A DNA stretch of 64,000 nt from Betaproteobacteria bacterium (GTDB taxonomy: Bacteria > Pseudomonadota > Gammaproteobacteria > Burkholderiales > Casimicrobiaceae). This document shows, piece by piece, positions 6,292-16,040 of this stretch; within the stretch, counting starts at the first letter, position 1, and the number at the start of each line of letters is the position of its first letter. The position numbers and the translations under genes were made by a program. The stretch covers positions 124,001-188,000 of the forward strand of contig BOKS01000002.1 of NCBI GenBank assembly GCA_016861105.1, read 5' to 3'. Under the pieces are notes generated by a model. It did no database searches and was not told where the DNA came from. It saw nothing but the letters and a program-made list of their open reading frames with translations.

Positions 6292-8289
6292 ATGCCGTCG
6301 ACTCGCAACCGCGGACGCCGCGCGGCGCTGCTCGTGCTCGCTGTCCCTTGCGCGGCGCTCGCACAGACCGTCCGGCTGCCCGAGGTTATCGTCACCGGCA
6401 ACCCGCTGGGCAGCGACCTGATCGACATGGTGCCGCCGGCGGCAGCGCTGTCCGGAGACCGGCTGTTCCGCCTGCAGCAACCCACGCTCGGCGAGATCGT
6501 CGCCGACCTGCCCGGGTTGACAGCGACCTACTACGGCCCGAACGCAAGCCACCCGGTGATCCGCGGACTCGACGGCGAGCGGGTGCGGATCCTGCAGAAC
6601 GGACTCGGCACGCTCGACGCGTCGGGCACCAGCGTCGACCACGCCGTCGCGCTCGATCCGCTGTCGGCGAGCCGCATCGAGGTCGTTCGGGGTCCGGCGA
6701 CCCTCCTCTACGGCCCGTCTGCCATCGGCGGCGTGGTGAACGTCATCGACAACCGGATCCCCTCCGAGGCGCTCGACGGCGTTCGCGGCGGCGTCGATCT
6801 GCGCTATGCCTCGCCGGCACGCGAGCGCGCCGTCGCCGGGCAGATCGAAGCGGGACCTGGCGGCGGGCTCGCGCTGCACGTGGACGGCTTCCGGCGCAAG
6901 ACCGATGACCTGCGCATCCCCGGCTTCGCGTGGTCGGCGCGCCGGCGCGAGGCGCTCGGCGAGGAAGGCCCGTCGGGAACGCTGCCCAACAGCGCGAGCG
7001 ACTCGGAAGGGTTCACGGTCGGCGCCGCCTATGTCGGAAGCCGCGGCGACGGCGGCGTGTCGTGGAACCAGTTCGACACCGACTACGGCACCGTCGCCGA
7101 CGAGGAAGTGACGATCCGGATGCGGAAGCAACGCCTGGATGCGGCCGGCGAGATCCGCGATCCTTTCGCCGGCGCGAAGGCGATCCGCTTCCGCTACGGG
7201 CACACCGACTACGAGCACACGGAGTTCGAGGGCGACGAGGTCGGGACGGTGTTCCGCGGGAACGGCTTCGAGGCCCGGCTGGAGGCGATGCACGCGCGCT
7301 GAAGGCCGTTCGAGGGCGTGGTCGGCGTACAGGCGGTGGACTTCGATTTCTCGGCGCAGGGCGAGGAAGCGTTCCTGCCGGACACCGCGAACCGGCTGCT
7401 GTCGGTGTTCGTGTTCGAGGAGGCGCGGCTGGCCGGCCTCCGGCTGCAGTTCGGCGTGCGCTACGACCACTCGCGCGTGCGTGCGGCCGAGAGCGACATC
7501 TTCGGAGAAGGGATGACGCGCACGTTCGACACGGGGAGCGCGTCGGCCGGTCTGTCGAGGGACCTCGCCCGCGGCGCAAGCCTCGTGGCCTCGGCGACGT
7601 ATTCGCAGCGCCCGCCGAGCTACCAGGAGCTGTTCGCCAACGGTCCGCACGTCGCGACGGGCATCTTCGAGGTCGGCGACCGCTCGCTGGGGGTCGAGCG
7701 ATCGCTCGGCCTCGACCTCGCGCTGCGCCGCGCGGGCGACGCGTGGTCCGGATCCGCCGGCGCGTTCTACAACCGGTTTCGCGACTACGTCGCGCTGTTC
7801 CCCTCGGGGCTGGTCGAGGACGACCTGCCGGTATACGACTACCGGGCGGTGAAGGCGACGTTCTACGGCGTCGAACTGGAGGGACGCTTGCGTCTGGGCA
7901 AGGCGGTCGGCGGTACGTGGGAACTCGAGGGGCGCGCCGACTGGCTGCGCGCCACCGACGACACGAGTGGGCAGCCGCTGCCGCGCATCGCCCCGGCGCG
8001 ACTGGGCGCGGCGCTGGCGTACGCTGCGGAGCGCTTCGATGCGCGCCTCGACGTGCTGCGCGTCGCAAGGCAGGATCGGGTCGCTGTCGACGAGCTTCCG
8101 ACGGACGCCTACACGATGGTCGACGTCACGCTGACCTTCCGTTTGCCTGCCGGCGCAGTTGCGCTCACCGGGTTCGTCAGGGGCGTCAACCTGCTCGACG
8201 AGGATGCGCGCACGCACGCGTCGCTGCTGAAGGAAGTCGCGCCACTCGGCCGTCGCGGCGTCGTGGCCGGCGTGCGGGCGACCTTCTGA
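6292..8289 (+). pseudogene. znuD: ZnuD-like TonB-dependent zinc receptor, interrupted by one in-frame TGA
   Basis: Outer-membrane receptor of 665 codons with a signal peptide (cleavage after about residue 24, ALAQ), a TonB box-like LPEVIV, a plug domain (SHPVIRGLDGERVRILQNG, GPATLLYGPSAIGGVVNVID) and a beta-barrel ending in aromatic Phe. The plug strongly resembles ZnuD zinc receptors. Codon 337 (7300-7302) is TGA. The same frame continues without other damage to 8289, and the context (R-stop-RPFEGVVG) suggests an original TGG Trp. As written, the product would stop after the plug and first strands and be non-functional. The remainder shows no decay, so the stop is recent, readthrough, or a sequencing error. 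SD GGAG lies ahead of ATG 6292; two operator palindromes lie upstream. Confidence 0.82.
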
Positions 8290-8306
8290 CGTAGGACGCC
8301 GCCGCC

Positions 8307-8335
8307 TTGCAGCGGCCGCGACGCCCGCCTACAGT
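8307..8335 (+). promoter_or_regulatory. Promoter of the alpha/beta hydrolase gene
   Basis: TTGCAG (8307-8312), 17-base spacer, TACAGT (8330-8335), followed by AGGAG before ATG 8362. Confidence 0.55.
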
Positions 8336-8361
8336 CGGTGCTTCCCCCGCAGGAGCCCCCG

Positions 8362-9072
8362 ATGACCGCCTCGCCCCTCCCGCTCGTGCTGCTGCCAGGG
8401 CTCGTCAACGACGAGCGCGTCTACGCGCAGGTGCGCTCGTGGCTCGTCGATGCCGCCGAGCCCGTGGTGGCGGATCTCGGCGGCGCGGACACGATGGCCG
8501 CGCTCGCGGAGGGCGTGCTCGACCGCGCCCCGCGCACGTTCGCGCTCGCGGGGCTGTCCATGGGCGGGTACTGCGCGCTGGAAGTCGTCCACCGCGCGCC
8601 GGAGCGCGTGGCCGCGCTCGCGCTGATCGACACCTCGGCGCGGCCGGACACGGCCGAGTCGCGCGCCAATCGCGAGCGCCAGATCGCACGTGCCCGCGCC
8701 GGCGAGTACGAGGCGCTGGTCGACGAGCTGGTGCCGAAGTGGATCCACCCGTCGCGGCTCGAGGACCCGTCGGTCGCGGACGTCGTCCGCGCGATGGCGC
8801 GCGAGCGCGGCGCGGAGACGTTCGAGCGGCAGCAGCGCGCGATCATGAGCCGCGCCGACAGCCGCCCGCGGCTCGCCGCGATCCGCTGCCCGACGGTCGT
8901 GGTGTGCGGCGCCGACGACGCGCTGATGCCGCGCGAGATCCACGAGGAGCTGGCGCAGGCCATCGATGGCGCGAAGCTCGTCGTGGTGCCCGACTGCGGC
9001 CACCTCGCGCCGCTCGAGCGCCCGGCCGACGTCGCCGCCGCGCTGGTCGAGCTGCTGCAGCGGGCTCGCTGA
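8362..9072 (+). CDS. Alpha/beta-fold hydrolase
   Basis: 236 residues from ATG 8362, preceded by AGGAG. Catalytic features of the fold are in order: nucleophile elbow GLSMGG (Ser about residue 65), acidic residue in CGADDALMP (about 178) and His in [11 protein letters not shown] (about 205). There is no signal peptide, so it is cytosolic. It is close to carboxylesterase or 3-oxoadipate enol-lactonase-like hydrolases, but the substrate is not predictable. It appears to be a single transcription unit with its own promoter, followed by the valS promoter. Confidence 0.8.
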   Translation: MTASPLPLVLLPGLVNDERVYAQVRSWLVDAAEPVVADLGGADTMAALAEGVLDRAPRTFALAGLSMGGYCALEVVHRAPERVAALALIDTSARPDTAESRANRERQIARARAGEYEALVDELVPKWIHPSRLEDPSVADVVRAMARERGAETFERQQRAIMSRADSRPRLAAIRCPTVVVCGADDALMPREIHEELAQAIDGAKLVVVPDCGHLAPLERPADVAAALVELLQRAR

Positions 9073-9115
9073 AGACGGCGGGGGGGCGCGCGCCGGTCGC
9101 GCGTACGCCGCTCGC

Positions 9116-9121
9116 TATAAT
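9116..9121 (+). promoter_or_regulatory. -10 box of valS
   Basis: Perfect TATAAT 55 bases before the valS ATG, within GCTATAATCC. No clear -35 at the expected distance. Confidence 0.5.
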
Positions 9122-9175
9122 CCGGGGATTTTGCGCCTTCGACCGCGCCGGCGCCGCCGGCGCGACGTCCCCGTC

Positions 9176-12016
9176 ATGGACCTCGCCAAGAGCTTCGAGC
9201 CGCACGCCATCGAGCGCAGGTGGTACCCGCAGTGGGAAGCGAACGGGTACTTCAGGCCGTCGATGCGGCCCGGCGCGGCGCCCTACTGCATCCAGCTGCC
9301 GCCGCCCAACGTCACCGGCACGCTGCACATGGGCCACGCGTTCCAGCAGACGCTGATGGACGTGATGATCCGCTACCACCGGATGCGCGGCGACAACACG
9401 CTCTGGCAGCTCGGCACCGACCACGCGGGCATCGCCACGCAGATCGTCGTCGAGCAGCAGCTCAAGGCGGAGGGCCGCTCGAAGCACGACCTCGGCCGCG
9501 CGAAGTTCAACGAGCGGGTGTGGGCCTGGAAGGAGACGTCCGGCGGGGCGATCACGCAGCAGATGCGCCGGCTCGGCGTCTCCGGCGACTGGTCGCGCGA
9601 GCGCTTCACGATGGACGAGGGCCTGTCCGCCGCCGTGCTGGAGACCTTCGTGCGGCTCCACGCCGACGGCCTCATCTACCGCGGCAAGCGCCTGGTCAAC
9701 TGGGACCCGAAGCTCGGCACGGCGGTCTCCGACCTCGAGGTGGACTCGGAGGAGGAGCAGGGGACGCTCTGGGAGATCCGCTATCCGCTCGCCGACGGGT
9801 CGGATGCGCTGGTCGTCGCGACCACGCGGCCGGAGACGATGCTGGGCGACACGGCGGTCGCGGTGAATCCCGACGACGAACGCTTCCGCCACCTCGTGGG
9901 GCGGACCGTGCGCCTGCCCCTCGCCGGGCGCGAGATCCCGATCGTCGCCGACGACTACGTGGACCGCGAGTTCGGCACCGGCTGCGTGAAGATCACGCCG
10001 GCGCACGACTTCAACGACTGGGCGATCGGCCAGCGGCACGGGCTGCCCGCGCTGTCGATCCTCGACCTCGAGGCGAAAGTCAACGAGAACGCGCCGGCGA
10101 AGTACCGCGGGCTCGACCGCTACGTCGCGCGCGAGGCCGTGCTCGACGACCTGCGCGCGGCGGGGCTGCTGGTGTCCGAGAAGCCGCACCGGATGGTGGT
10201 GCCGCGCTGCGGGCGCACGGGGGAGGTCGTGGAGCCGATGCTCACCGACCAGTGGTTCGTCGCCACCTCGAAGCCGGCGCCTGCCGGCCACCCGTTCTTC
10301 CCCGGGAAGTCGATCCAGGACCTGTGCCTCGCCGTGGTGTCCCCCGAGGGGCTGCCCGCCGGCGCGCCCGGCAGCGGCGAGACGGTGCGCTTCGTGCCGG
10401 AGGAGTGGCTGGCGACGTACCTGCACTGGATCCGCAACCTGCAGGACTGGTGCATCTCGCGCCAGCTGTGGTGGGGCCACCAGATCCCGGCGTGGTACGA
10501 CGAGGAGGGCAACGTCTACGTCGCCCGCAGCGAGGACGCCGCGCGGACGCAGGCGCGCGCGACGCTCGGCCGCGAGCCGGCCGCGTTCCGCCGCGACCCC
10601 GACGTCCTCGACACCTGGTTCAGCTCGGCGTTGTGGTGCCACTCGACGCTCGGCTGGCCGGCCGACACCGTGGAGCTGCGCACGTTCCTGCCGTCGTCGG
10701 TGCTGGTGACCGGCTTCGACATCATCTTCTTCTGGGTCGCGCGCATGATCATGACGACGACCTACTTCACCGGCCGCGTCCCGTTCCGCGACGTCTACAT
10801 CAACTCGATCGTGCGCGACGAGGAGGGACAGAAGATGAGCAAGTCGAAGGGGAACGTGCTCGACCCCCTCGACCTGATCGACGGCGTCGACGTCGAGACG
10901 CTGGTCGCCAAGCGCACGGCGAACATGCTCGACCCGCGGCAGGCGGAGAGCATCGCGAAGCGGACGCGCCGCCAGTTCCCGGACGGCATCCCGGCCTTCG
11001 GCGCGGACGCGCTGCGCTTCACCTTCGCGAGCCTCGCCACGTTCGGGCGCACGCTCAACTTCGATCTCGGCCGCTGCGAGGGCTACCGCAACTTCTGCAA
11101 CAAGCTGTGGAACGCGACGCGCTTCGTCCTCATGAACGTCGAGGACAGGGACGCCGGGCGCGACGATGCCGCGCCGTGGACGCTCACGTTCGTCGATCGC
11201 TGGCTGCTGGGGCGGCTGCAGCAGGCGAAGGCCGAGATCGCCGCGCAGATCGAAGGCTATCGCTTCGACCTCGCCGCCAGAGCGCTCTACGAGTTCGTCT
11301 GGGACGAGTACTGCGACTGGTACGTCGAGCTGGCGAAGGTGCAGCTGCAGCGCGCGGAGGCGGCCGGGGACGCCGCTGCCGCACGCGGCACGCGCGCGAC
11401 GCTCGTGCGCGAGCTGGAGGCCACGCTGCGGCTCGCGCACCCGTTCATGCCGTTCATCACCGAGGAGCTGTGGCAGCAGGTCGCGCCGCACGCCGGCAAG
11501 GCCGGCGCGACGATCTCGCTGCAGCCCTTTCCCGTCGCGCGCCCCGAGCGCGTGGATGCCGAGGCGATGGCGCGGATGGACGAGCTCAAGGCGCTGGTGA
11601 ACGCCTGCCGCGCATTGCGCAGCCAGATGGGCCTCGCGCCCGGCGCGAAGGTGCCGCTGATCGCCGCCGGCGACGCCGGCGCGCTACGCGAGTACGCGCC
11701 TTACCTCGCGGCGCTCGCGCGGCTCGCGGAGGTGAAGGTCGTCGGGGAGCTTCCCGCGACCGAGGCGCCGGTGCAGGTGGTGGGCGAGACGCGTCTCATG
11801 CTCCACGTCGAGGTCGACGTCGCCGCCGAGCGCGAGCGGCTCGGCAAGGAGATCGCGCGGCTCGAAGGCGAGGAGGCGAAGGCGAAGGCGAAGCTCGCCA
11901 ACGAGGGCTTCGTGGCGCGCGCGCCGGCTGCCGTGGTGGAGCAGGAGCGCGGCCGGCTCGCGTCGTTCGCCGCGACGCTCGCCCGGCTGCGGGAGCAGGT
12001 GCGGCGGCTGTCGTGA
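9176..12016 (+). CDS. valS: Valyl-tRNA synthetase
   Basis: 946 residues, normal length. Class I aminoacyl-tRNA synthetase that charges tRNA-Val and edits misactivated threonine. The HIGH motif appears as HMGH at residues 51-54 after [14 protein letters not shown] appears as KMSKSKGN near residue 553; the editing domain lies between them ([17 protein letters not shown], with a zinc-free CP1 domain). The C-terminus holds the anticodon-binding domain and a coiled-coil arm (about 875-945, Glu/Lys/Ala-rich). ATG 9176 gives the standard N-terminus; upstream in-frame codons overlap the promoter. A glycosyltransferase gene overlaps the stop codon. Confidence 0.97.
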   Translation: MDLAKSFEPHAIERRWYPQWEANGYFRPSMRPGAAPYCIQLPPPNVTGTLHMGHAFQQTLMDVMIRYHRMRGDNTLWQLGTDHAGIATQIVVEQQLKAEGRSKHDLGRAKFNERVWAWKETSGGAITQQMRRLGVSGDWSRERFTMDEGLSAAVLETFVRLHADGLIYRGKRLVNWDPKLGTAVSDLEVDSEEEQGTLWEIRYPLADGSDALVVATTRPETMLGDTAVAVNPDDERFRHLVGRTVRLPLAGREIPIVADDYVDREFGTGCVKITPAHDFNDWAIGQRHGLPALSILDLEAKVNENAPAKYRGLDRYVAREAVLDDLRAAGLLVSEKPHRMVVPRCGRTGEVVEPMLTDQWFVATSKPAPAGHPFFPGKSIQDLCLAVVSPEGLPAGAPGSGETVRFVPEEWLATYLHWIRNLQDWCISRQLWWGHQIPAWYDEEGNVYVARSEDAARTQARATLGREPAAFRRDPDVLDTWFSSALWCHSTLGWPADTVELRTFLPSSVLVTGFDIIFFWVARMIMTTTYFTGRVPFRDVYINSIVRDEEGQKMSKSKGNVLDPLDLIDGVDVETLVAKRTANMLDPRQAESIAKRTRRQFPDGIPAFGADALRFTFASLATFGRTLNFDLGRCEGYRNFCNKLWNATRFVLMNVEDRDAGRDDAAPWTLTFVDRWLLGRLQQAKAEIAAQIEGYRFDLAARALYEFVWDEYCDWYVELAKVQLQRAEAAGDAAAARGTRATLVRELEATLRLAHPFMPFITEELWQQVAPHAGKAGATISLQPFPVARPERVDAEAMARMDELKALVNACRALRSQMGLAPGAKVPLIAAGDAGALREYAPYLAALARLAEVKVVGELPATEAPVQVVGETRLMLHVEVDVAAERERLGKEIARLEGEEAKAKAKLANEGFVARAPAAVVEQERGRLASFAATLARLREQVRRLS

Positions 12017-13137
12017 CGGGGGGCGCGGCGCTCGCCGGCGTGCTCTACGTCGACGACGCCGTGCCGCGCACGGCGCTGGGCGCCGGCCACCCGCGGGGCC
12101 TCGCCGTCCTGCGCGAGCTCGCGCGCGTGGCCGGCCGCGTCGCGGTCGTGGCCACGCAGGCCGCGCTGGGCGCCTGGCTGCACGCGGACGCCCTCCCGGA
12201 CAACGTCGACGTCGCCGGCGGTGGCCCGGACGAGGCGCTGCTGCGCGCGCTCACCGCGGTGCCGGGCGCCTTCGACCGGCTGTGGGTCGGGCGGCCGAAC
12301 AACCTCGCCTGGGTCGAACGGCTGGCGCGCATCGCCCCGCGCGCGTTCGAGCGCGTGCGCATCGTCTACGACGCGGAGGCCGTGTTCGCGCTGCGCGACG
12401 TGCGGCGCCGCGCGCTCGAGGGCGCGCCGATGTCGGAGGTGCGCGAGCGGCGGGCGCTGCGCGACGAGTTCCACGCGGCGCACGTTGCCGCCGCCGTCGC
12501 GGCCGTCAGCGAGGCCGAGCAGCGCGTCATCGCCGCGCACGTCGCCTGTCCCGTGCACGTGCTCGGCGTGCCCGCCGACCCGATCGGCCCGGCCACGGCG
12601 CCCGGCGGGCGGACGGGCGCGCTGTTCGTCGGCAACCTGGCGACGGCGGACTCGCCGAACGGCGACGGCGTGCGCTGGATGCTGGGCGAGGCGTGGCCGG
12701 CGCTCGACGCGGCGGCGGTTCGGCTCGTCGTGATCGGCAGCGGGAGCGAGGCGGGCGGCTGGCTCGCGCCGCTCGCGCGCGGTCCGATCGACCTGGCCGG
12801 TCCCGTCGCCGACCTCGCGCCGCACTATGCCGCGGCGCGCTGCTTCGTGGCGCCGCTGCGCTACGGCGCGGGCATTCCGCTGAAGGTGATCGAAGCGGCG
12901 CAGCACGGCGTGCCGGTCGTCGCGACGCCGCTCGTCGCGCAGCTGCTCGGCTGGCGCGACGGCGCGGAGCTGCTGGTGGCAAGCGACGGCGCCGGCTTCG
13001 CCGCGGCCGTGCGCCGCCTGACGGAGGACGACGCGCTCTGGCTGCGGCTGGCGCAGGGGGCGCGCGCCGCACTGCGTCGCGACTACGCCCCCGCGCGCTT
13101 CCGGGACACGGTGCGCACGCTCGTCGGCGCCGGCTGA
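12013..13137 (+). CDS. Glycosyltransferase, GT-B fold (family 4-like)
   Basis: 374 residues from GTG 12013, overlapping the valS TGA (GTGA), so translation is coupled to valS. The C-terminal half has the GT4 donor-site pattern: LFVGNL, then a strand-turn around [10 protein letters not shown], and [25 protein letters not shown], containing the Glu that contacts the nucleotide sugar. The N-terminal acceptor domain is divergent. No membrane helix. The acceptor and pathway are unknown, and no polysaccharide genes are nearby. Co-transcription with an essential tRNA synthetase looks incidental. Confidence 0.78.
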   Translation: MTGGAALAGVLYVDDAVPRTALGAGHPRGLAVLRELARVAGRVAVVATQAALGAWLHADALPDNVDVAGGGPDEALLRALTAVPGAFDRLWVGRPNNLAWVERLARIAPRAFERVRIVYDAEAVFALRDVRRRALEGAPMSEVRERRALRDEFHAAHVAAAVAAVSEAEQRVIAAHVACPVHVLGVPADPIGPATAPGGRTGALFVGNLATADSPNGDGVRWMLGEAWPALDAAAVRLVVIGSGSEAGGWLAPLARGPIDLAGPVADLAPHYAAARCFVAPLRYGAGIPLKVIEAAQHGVPVVATPLVAQLLGWRDGAELLVASDGAGFAAAVRRLTEDDALWLRLAQGARAALRRDYAPARFRDTVRTLVGAG

Positions 13138-13150
13138 CGGCGCGGGCCGG

Positions 13151-13498
13151 TCACGCCGGGCGCGGGCGCAGGAACAGCCAGGCCACGCTGGCGACCACCT
13201 CCACCGCCGCGCAGAGCACCGAGCCCACGTAGAACACGGCGGCGAAGGTGCGCGCGTCGAGCGCGAGCTCGATGGCGAGCGCCACGGCGAAGGTCGCCGC
13301 CAGCATCGCGAGCCACCGGCGCATGTAGACCGGCAGGTGGATGCGCTGCGCGAGGTTGTGGCGCCATGCTGCGGCGCGGCGCAGCAGGTCGCCCTGGTTC
13401 GCGTCCTTGAACAGCCAGTCCCAGAACCAGTAGCGGTAGCAGAGCTGCCACAGCGGCTCGGCGGGCGTGCCGGCCAGCGAGAGGTCGAGGACGCGCAT
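13151..13498 (-). CDS. Small membrane protein of unknown function
   Basis: 115 residues. The N-terminal half is soluble and aromatic-rich (CYRYWFWDWLFKD, residues 20-32); two hydrophobic segments follow at about residues 62-80 and 86-110, ending in a short basic tail. No known domain recognised. It is convergent with the glycosyltransferase gene (13-base gap) and divergent from the MFS gene. Coding is supported by GC-rich third positions and a sensible membrane topology. The start is taken at ATG 13498. Confidence 0.6.
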   Translation of the reverse strand: MRVLDLSLAGTPAEPLWQLCYRYWFWDWLFKDANQGDLLRRAAAWRHNLAQRIHLPVYMRRWLAMLAATFAVALAIELALDARTFAAVFYVGSVLCAAVEVVASVAWLFLRPRPA

Positions 13499-13585
13499 CG
13501 TCAGGGCGGGGTGTCTTGGCGTTCGTGGCCGCGGTCCGCACGCCGGCGTGCAAGTTCCAGGCCATCGCGGCGGGACGGCCGCGGG

Positions 13586-13591
13586 TACCAT
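13586..13591 (+). promoter_or_regulatory. Candidate -10 box of the MFS gene (leaderless layout)
   Basis: TACCAT ends six bases before ATG 13598; no Shine-Dalgarno sequence intervenes. Confidence 0.35.
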
Positions 13592-13597
13592 CCTGCC

Positions 13598-14863
13598 ATG
13601 ACACGCACCGCGAGCCGAACGTTCCGTGCGTTGCGGCATCGCGACTACCGGCTGTTCTTCGCCGGGCAGGGCGTGTCCATGGTCGGCACGTGGCTGCAGC
13701 AGGTCGCGATGGGCTGGCTCGCCTACCGCCTGAGCGGGTCGGCGCTGCTGCTCGGCGTGATCGCGTTCTGCTCGAACGCCGGCATCCTGTTCCTCGGCTC
13801 GTTCGCCGGCGTCATCGCCGACCGGGTCGACCGTCGCCGGGCGATCTTCGTGACGCAAGGGCTGATGGCGGCGCAGGCGACGCTGCTCGCGCTGCTGACG
13901 GCGCTGCAGGCGGTCGAGCCGTGGCACCTCGTCGTGCTGGCGCTGTGGATGGGACTCGCCAACGCGTTCGACATCCCGGTGCGCCAGTCGCTGTACGTGC
14001 ACTTCGTCGGCGACCGGGCCGACCTCGCCAACGCGATCGCCCTCAACTCGTTCCTCGTCAACGCGGCGCGCGTCGTCGGCCCGGCGCTCGCCGGCGTGCT
14101 GCTGGCCGTCACCACCGAGGCCGTCTGCTTCGCGCTGAACGCGCTGTCGTTCGTCGCCGTGTTCGTCGCGCTCGCCCGCATCCGCTTCCCGGCGCACCGG
14201 GCGGCCGGAAGGACGGCGAGCCTGCGCGAGAGCTGGGCCGAGGGCCTGCGCTACGTGGCGCGCTTCGCGCCCGCACGGGCGCTGCTGCTGATCGCCGCCG
14301 TCGTCTCCTTCACGGTCATGCCGTACGCCTCGCTGATGCCGGTGCACGCGAAGGACGTGCTCGCGGGCGGGCCGCGAACGCTGGGGTGGCTGCTGTCCGC
14401 CGCCGGCGCGGGCGCGCTCGCGAGCACGCTCTACCTCGCGCGCCGGGAGTCGGTCGTCGGGCTCGGCCGCGTCATCGTGGGCGCCGCGATCGCCGCGGGG
14501 CTGGCGCTCGCGGCCTTCGGACAGGTGCGCGCGCTGCCGCTCGCGCTGGCGCTGATGGTCGTCGCCGGCGGCGGCGTCATCCTCGCGGCCGCGGCGTCCA
14601 ACACGATCCTCCAGACCGTGGTCAGCGACGACCTCCGCGGCCGTGTCGCCGGGTTCTACACGCTCGCCTTCCTCGGCGTGGCGCCGCTCGGCAACCTGGC
14701 CGCCGGTGCGCTCGCCCAGTACGCCGGTGCCCCGACGACCTTCCTGGTCAACGGGCTCGCCTGCGCTGCCGCCGGGACGTGGTTCCTGCGCCAGCTCCCC
14801 GCGCTGCGGGCGGCGATCCGGCCGGTGTACGTGAAGCTCGGGCTCGTGCCGGCGGACGAGTGA
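13598..14863 (+). CDS. MFS transporter (MFS_3, enterobactin-exporter-like family)
   Basis: 421 residues with about 11-12 hydrophobic segments. The N-terminus RALRHRDYRLFFAGQGVSMVGTW is split by the first helix in the way typical of MFS_3 proteins (EntS-like). The loop signature GVIADRVDRRR follows helix 3, and VSDDLRGRVAGFY precedes a late helix. An inner-membrane proton-driven exporter; the substrate is unknown. The last 116 bases overlap the opposite-strand rlmM frame. ATG 13598 is chosen because it gives the canonical N-terminus and follows a -10-like box. Confidence 0.88.
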   Translation: MTRTASRTFRALRHRDYRLFFAGQGVSMVGTWLQQVAMGWLAYRLSGSALLLGVIAFCSNAGILFLGSFAGVIADRVDRRRAIFVTQGLMAAQATLLALLTALQAVEPWHLVVLALWMGLANAFDIPVRQSLYVHFVGDRADLANAIALNSFLVNAARVVGPALAGVLLAVTTEAVCFALNALSFVAVFVALARIRFPAHRAAGRTASLRESWAEGLRYVARFAPARALLLIAAVVSFTVMPYASLMPVHAKDVLAGGPRTLGWLLSAAGAGALASTLYLARRESVVGLGRVIVGAAIAAGLALAAFGQVRALPLALALMVVAGGGVILAAAASNTILQTVVSDDLRGRVAGFYTLAFLGVAPLGNLAAGALAQYAGAPTTFLVNGLACAAAGTWFLRQLPALRAAIRPVYVKLGLVPADE

Positions 14864-16001
14864 CCGCAGCTCCGTGCCGCCCGCGCGGCGCCCCTTCGTG
14901 CCGCACCAGACAGCCGGTGACCTCCTCGCGGTCGTGGTACAGCTGGCGCAGGGCGAAGTCGTGCGCGACGCCGGCGCGCGCGAGCCGGTCCTCGACGATC
15001 CCCGCGCACCGGGCCACCTCCTCGATGCGCTTCTTCATCGGCAGCTTGAGGTTGAAGATCGCGTAGCGCGCGTCGCCGTCCGCGATCCAGCCGGCGACGA
15101 CCTCGGCGATGCGCGCGGGACGCTCCACGATGTCGCAGACGAGCCAGTCGACAGGCCGTCGCGGCCGGTAGGCGAGGCCGTCGGCGCGCAGGTGCGTCAC
15201 CAGCGGGTCGTGCGCGGCCGGTCCCCGGAGCGCGCCGTTGTCGACGGCGGTGACGCGCAGGCCCTTCTGCGCGAGCAGCCACGTCCAGCCGCCGGGCGCG
15301 GCGCCCAGGTCGACGGCGCGCATGCCCGGGCGCAGCACGTCCGCCACCGCGTCGCCGAGGAAGACGACGAACGCCTCCGCGAGCTTCGCCGCGGAGCGCG
15401 ACGGCGCGCCGCGGGCCACGCGGATGCGCGGGATGCCGAGCGGCCACGGCGTCGCCGCCGCGGCGCTGGTGCCGACGTACGCCGTCGTGCCGTCGGCCAG
15501 GAACACGTGCAGACGGCGCGGCGCGTCCGCGCGCAGCCGGCCGGCAGCGGCGAGCGCGGCGTCGAGCCGTGCGCCGAGGCCCCGGGCCAGCGGCGACAGC
15601 GCCTTGCCTTCGTTGGTGTCCGGGTGCTCGACGTACGGCGCGCGCTGCGCGGTGCCGTGCACCGCGGCGGGGAGCGCCTCGATGGCGGCGAGCAGCGGCG
15701 CGATGCGGTCCGGTCGCCCGGCGGCGTCGCGCGCGTCGAGCGCGACAGGTCCGACGCCCACGAACGGATTGCGTGCGAAGACCGGTCGCGCGCGGTCGAG
15801 CGCGGCGCGGACGGCAGTCGCCGCCGGCGCAGCACAGGGGACGACGACGAGGCCCGGCACGGGGTGCGCCGCGACGCCGGGCTGCAGGCCGGCGGCGGCG
15901 GCCGCACGCCGCAGGTCGTCCGCGGCCTCGGCCTCGAAGCCGGGACGGCAGCCCGCGGCGAGGCACGGGACCGTGCCGGGGGCGCCCTCAGCGCTGCGCA
16001 C
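14748..16001 (-). CDS. rlmM: 23S rRNA C2498 2'-O-ribose methyltransferase RlmM-like
   Basis: 417 residues as read from GTG 16001. The N-terminal THUMP-like region is followed by a Rossmann methyltransferase: SAM motif VDLGAAPGGWTWLLAQKG, then VTAVDNG, catalytic Asp in WLVCDIVERP, and Lys in FNLKLPMKKR, matching the RlmM/FtsJ-type K-D-K-E set. Family members normally end soon after QLYHDREEVT. Here the frame runs about 55 residues further as a basic Arg/Ala-rich tail that is antisense to the MFS gene, so that tail is probably not conserved. Modifies 23S rRNA during ribosome assembly. The start codon is uncertain. Confidence 0.85.
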   Translation of the reverse strand: MRSAEGAPGTVPCLAAGCRPGFEAEAADDLRRAAAAAGLQPGVAAHPVPGLVVVPCAAPAATAVRAALDRARPVFARNPFVGVGPVALDARDAAGRPDRIAPLLAAIEALPAAVHGTAQRAPYVEHPDTNEGKALSPLARGLGARLDAALAAAGRLRADAPRRLHVFLADGTTAYVGTSAAAATPWPLGIPRIRVARGAPSRSAAKLAEAFVVFLGDAVADVLRPGMRAVDLGAAPGGWTWLLAQKGLRVTAVDNGALRGPAAHDPLVTHLRADGLAYRPRRPVDWLVCDIVERPARIAEVVAGWIADGDARYAIFNLKLPMKKRIEEVARCAGIVEDRLARAGVAHDFALRQLYHDREEVTGCLVRHEGAPRGRHGAAVTRPPARARASRTPAGSPPAARGAGAGTTSRRQRRRAR

Positions 16002-16040
16002 CGCGACCGCCGGCCATGGCGCAGGCGGCGGCGTGACGGA

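Noticed and set aside
7300..7302. Selenocysteine at the TGA in the znuD-like gene
   Set aside because: No SECIS-like hairpin is evident, TonB receptors are not selenoproteins, and a Trp-to-stop change explains it more simply.
4252..8217. Very long open frame on the minus strand opposite the ABC/DUF3299/znuD genes
   Set aside because: It is antisense to clearly recognisable proteins, is Arg/Ala/Gly-rich throughout and has no domain. In DNA this GC-rich, stops are scarce in the shadow frames.
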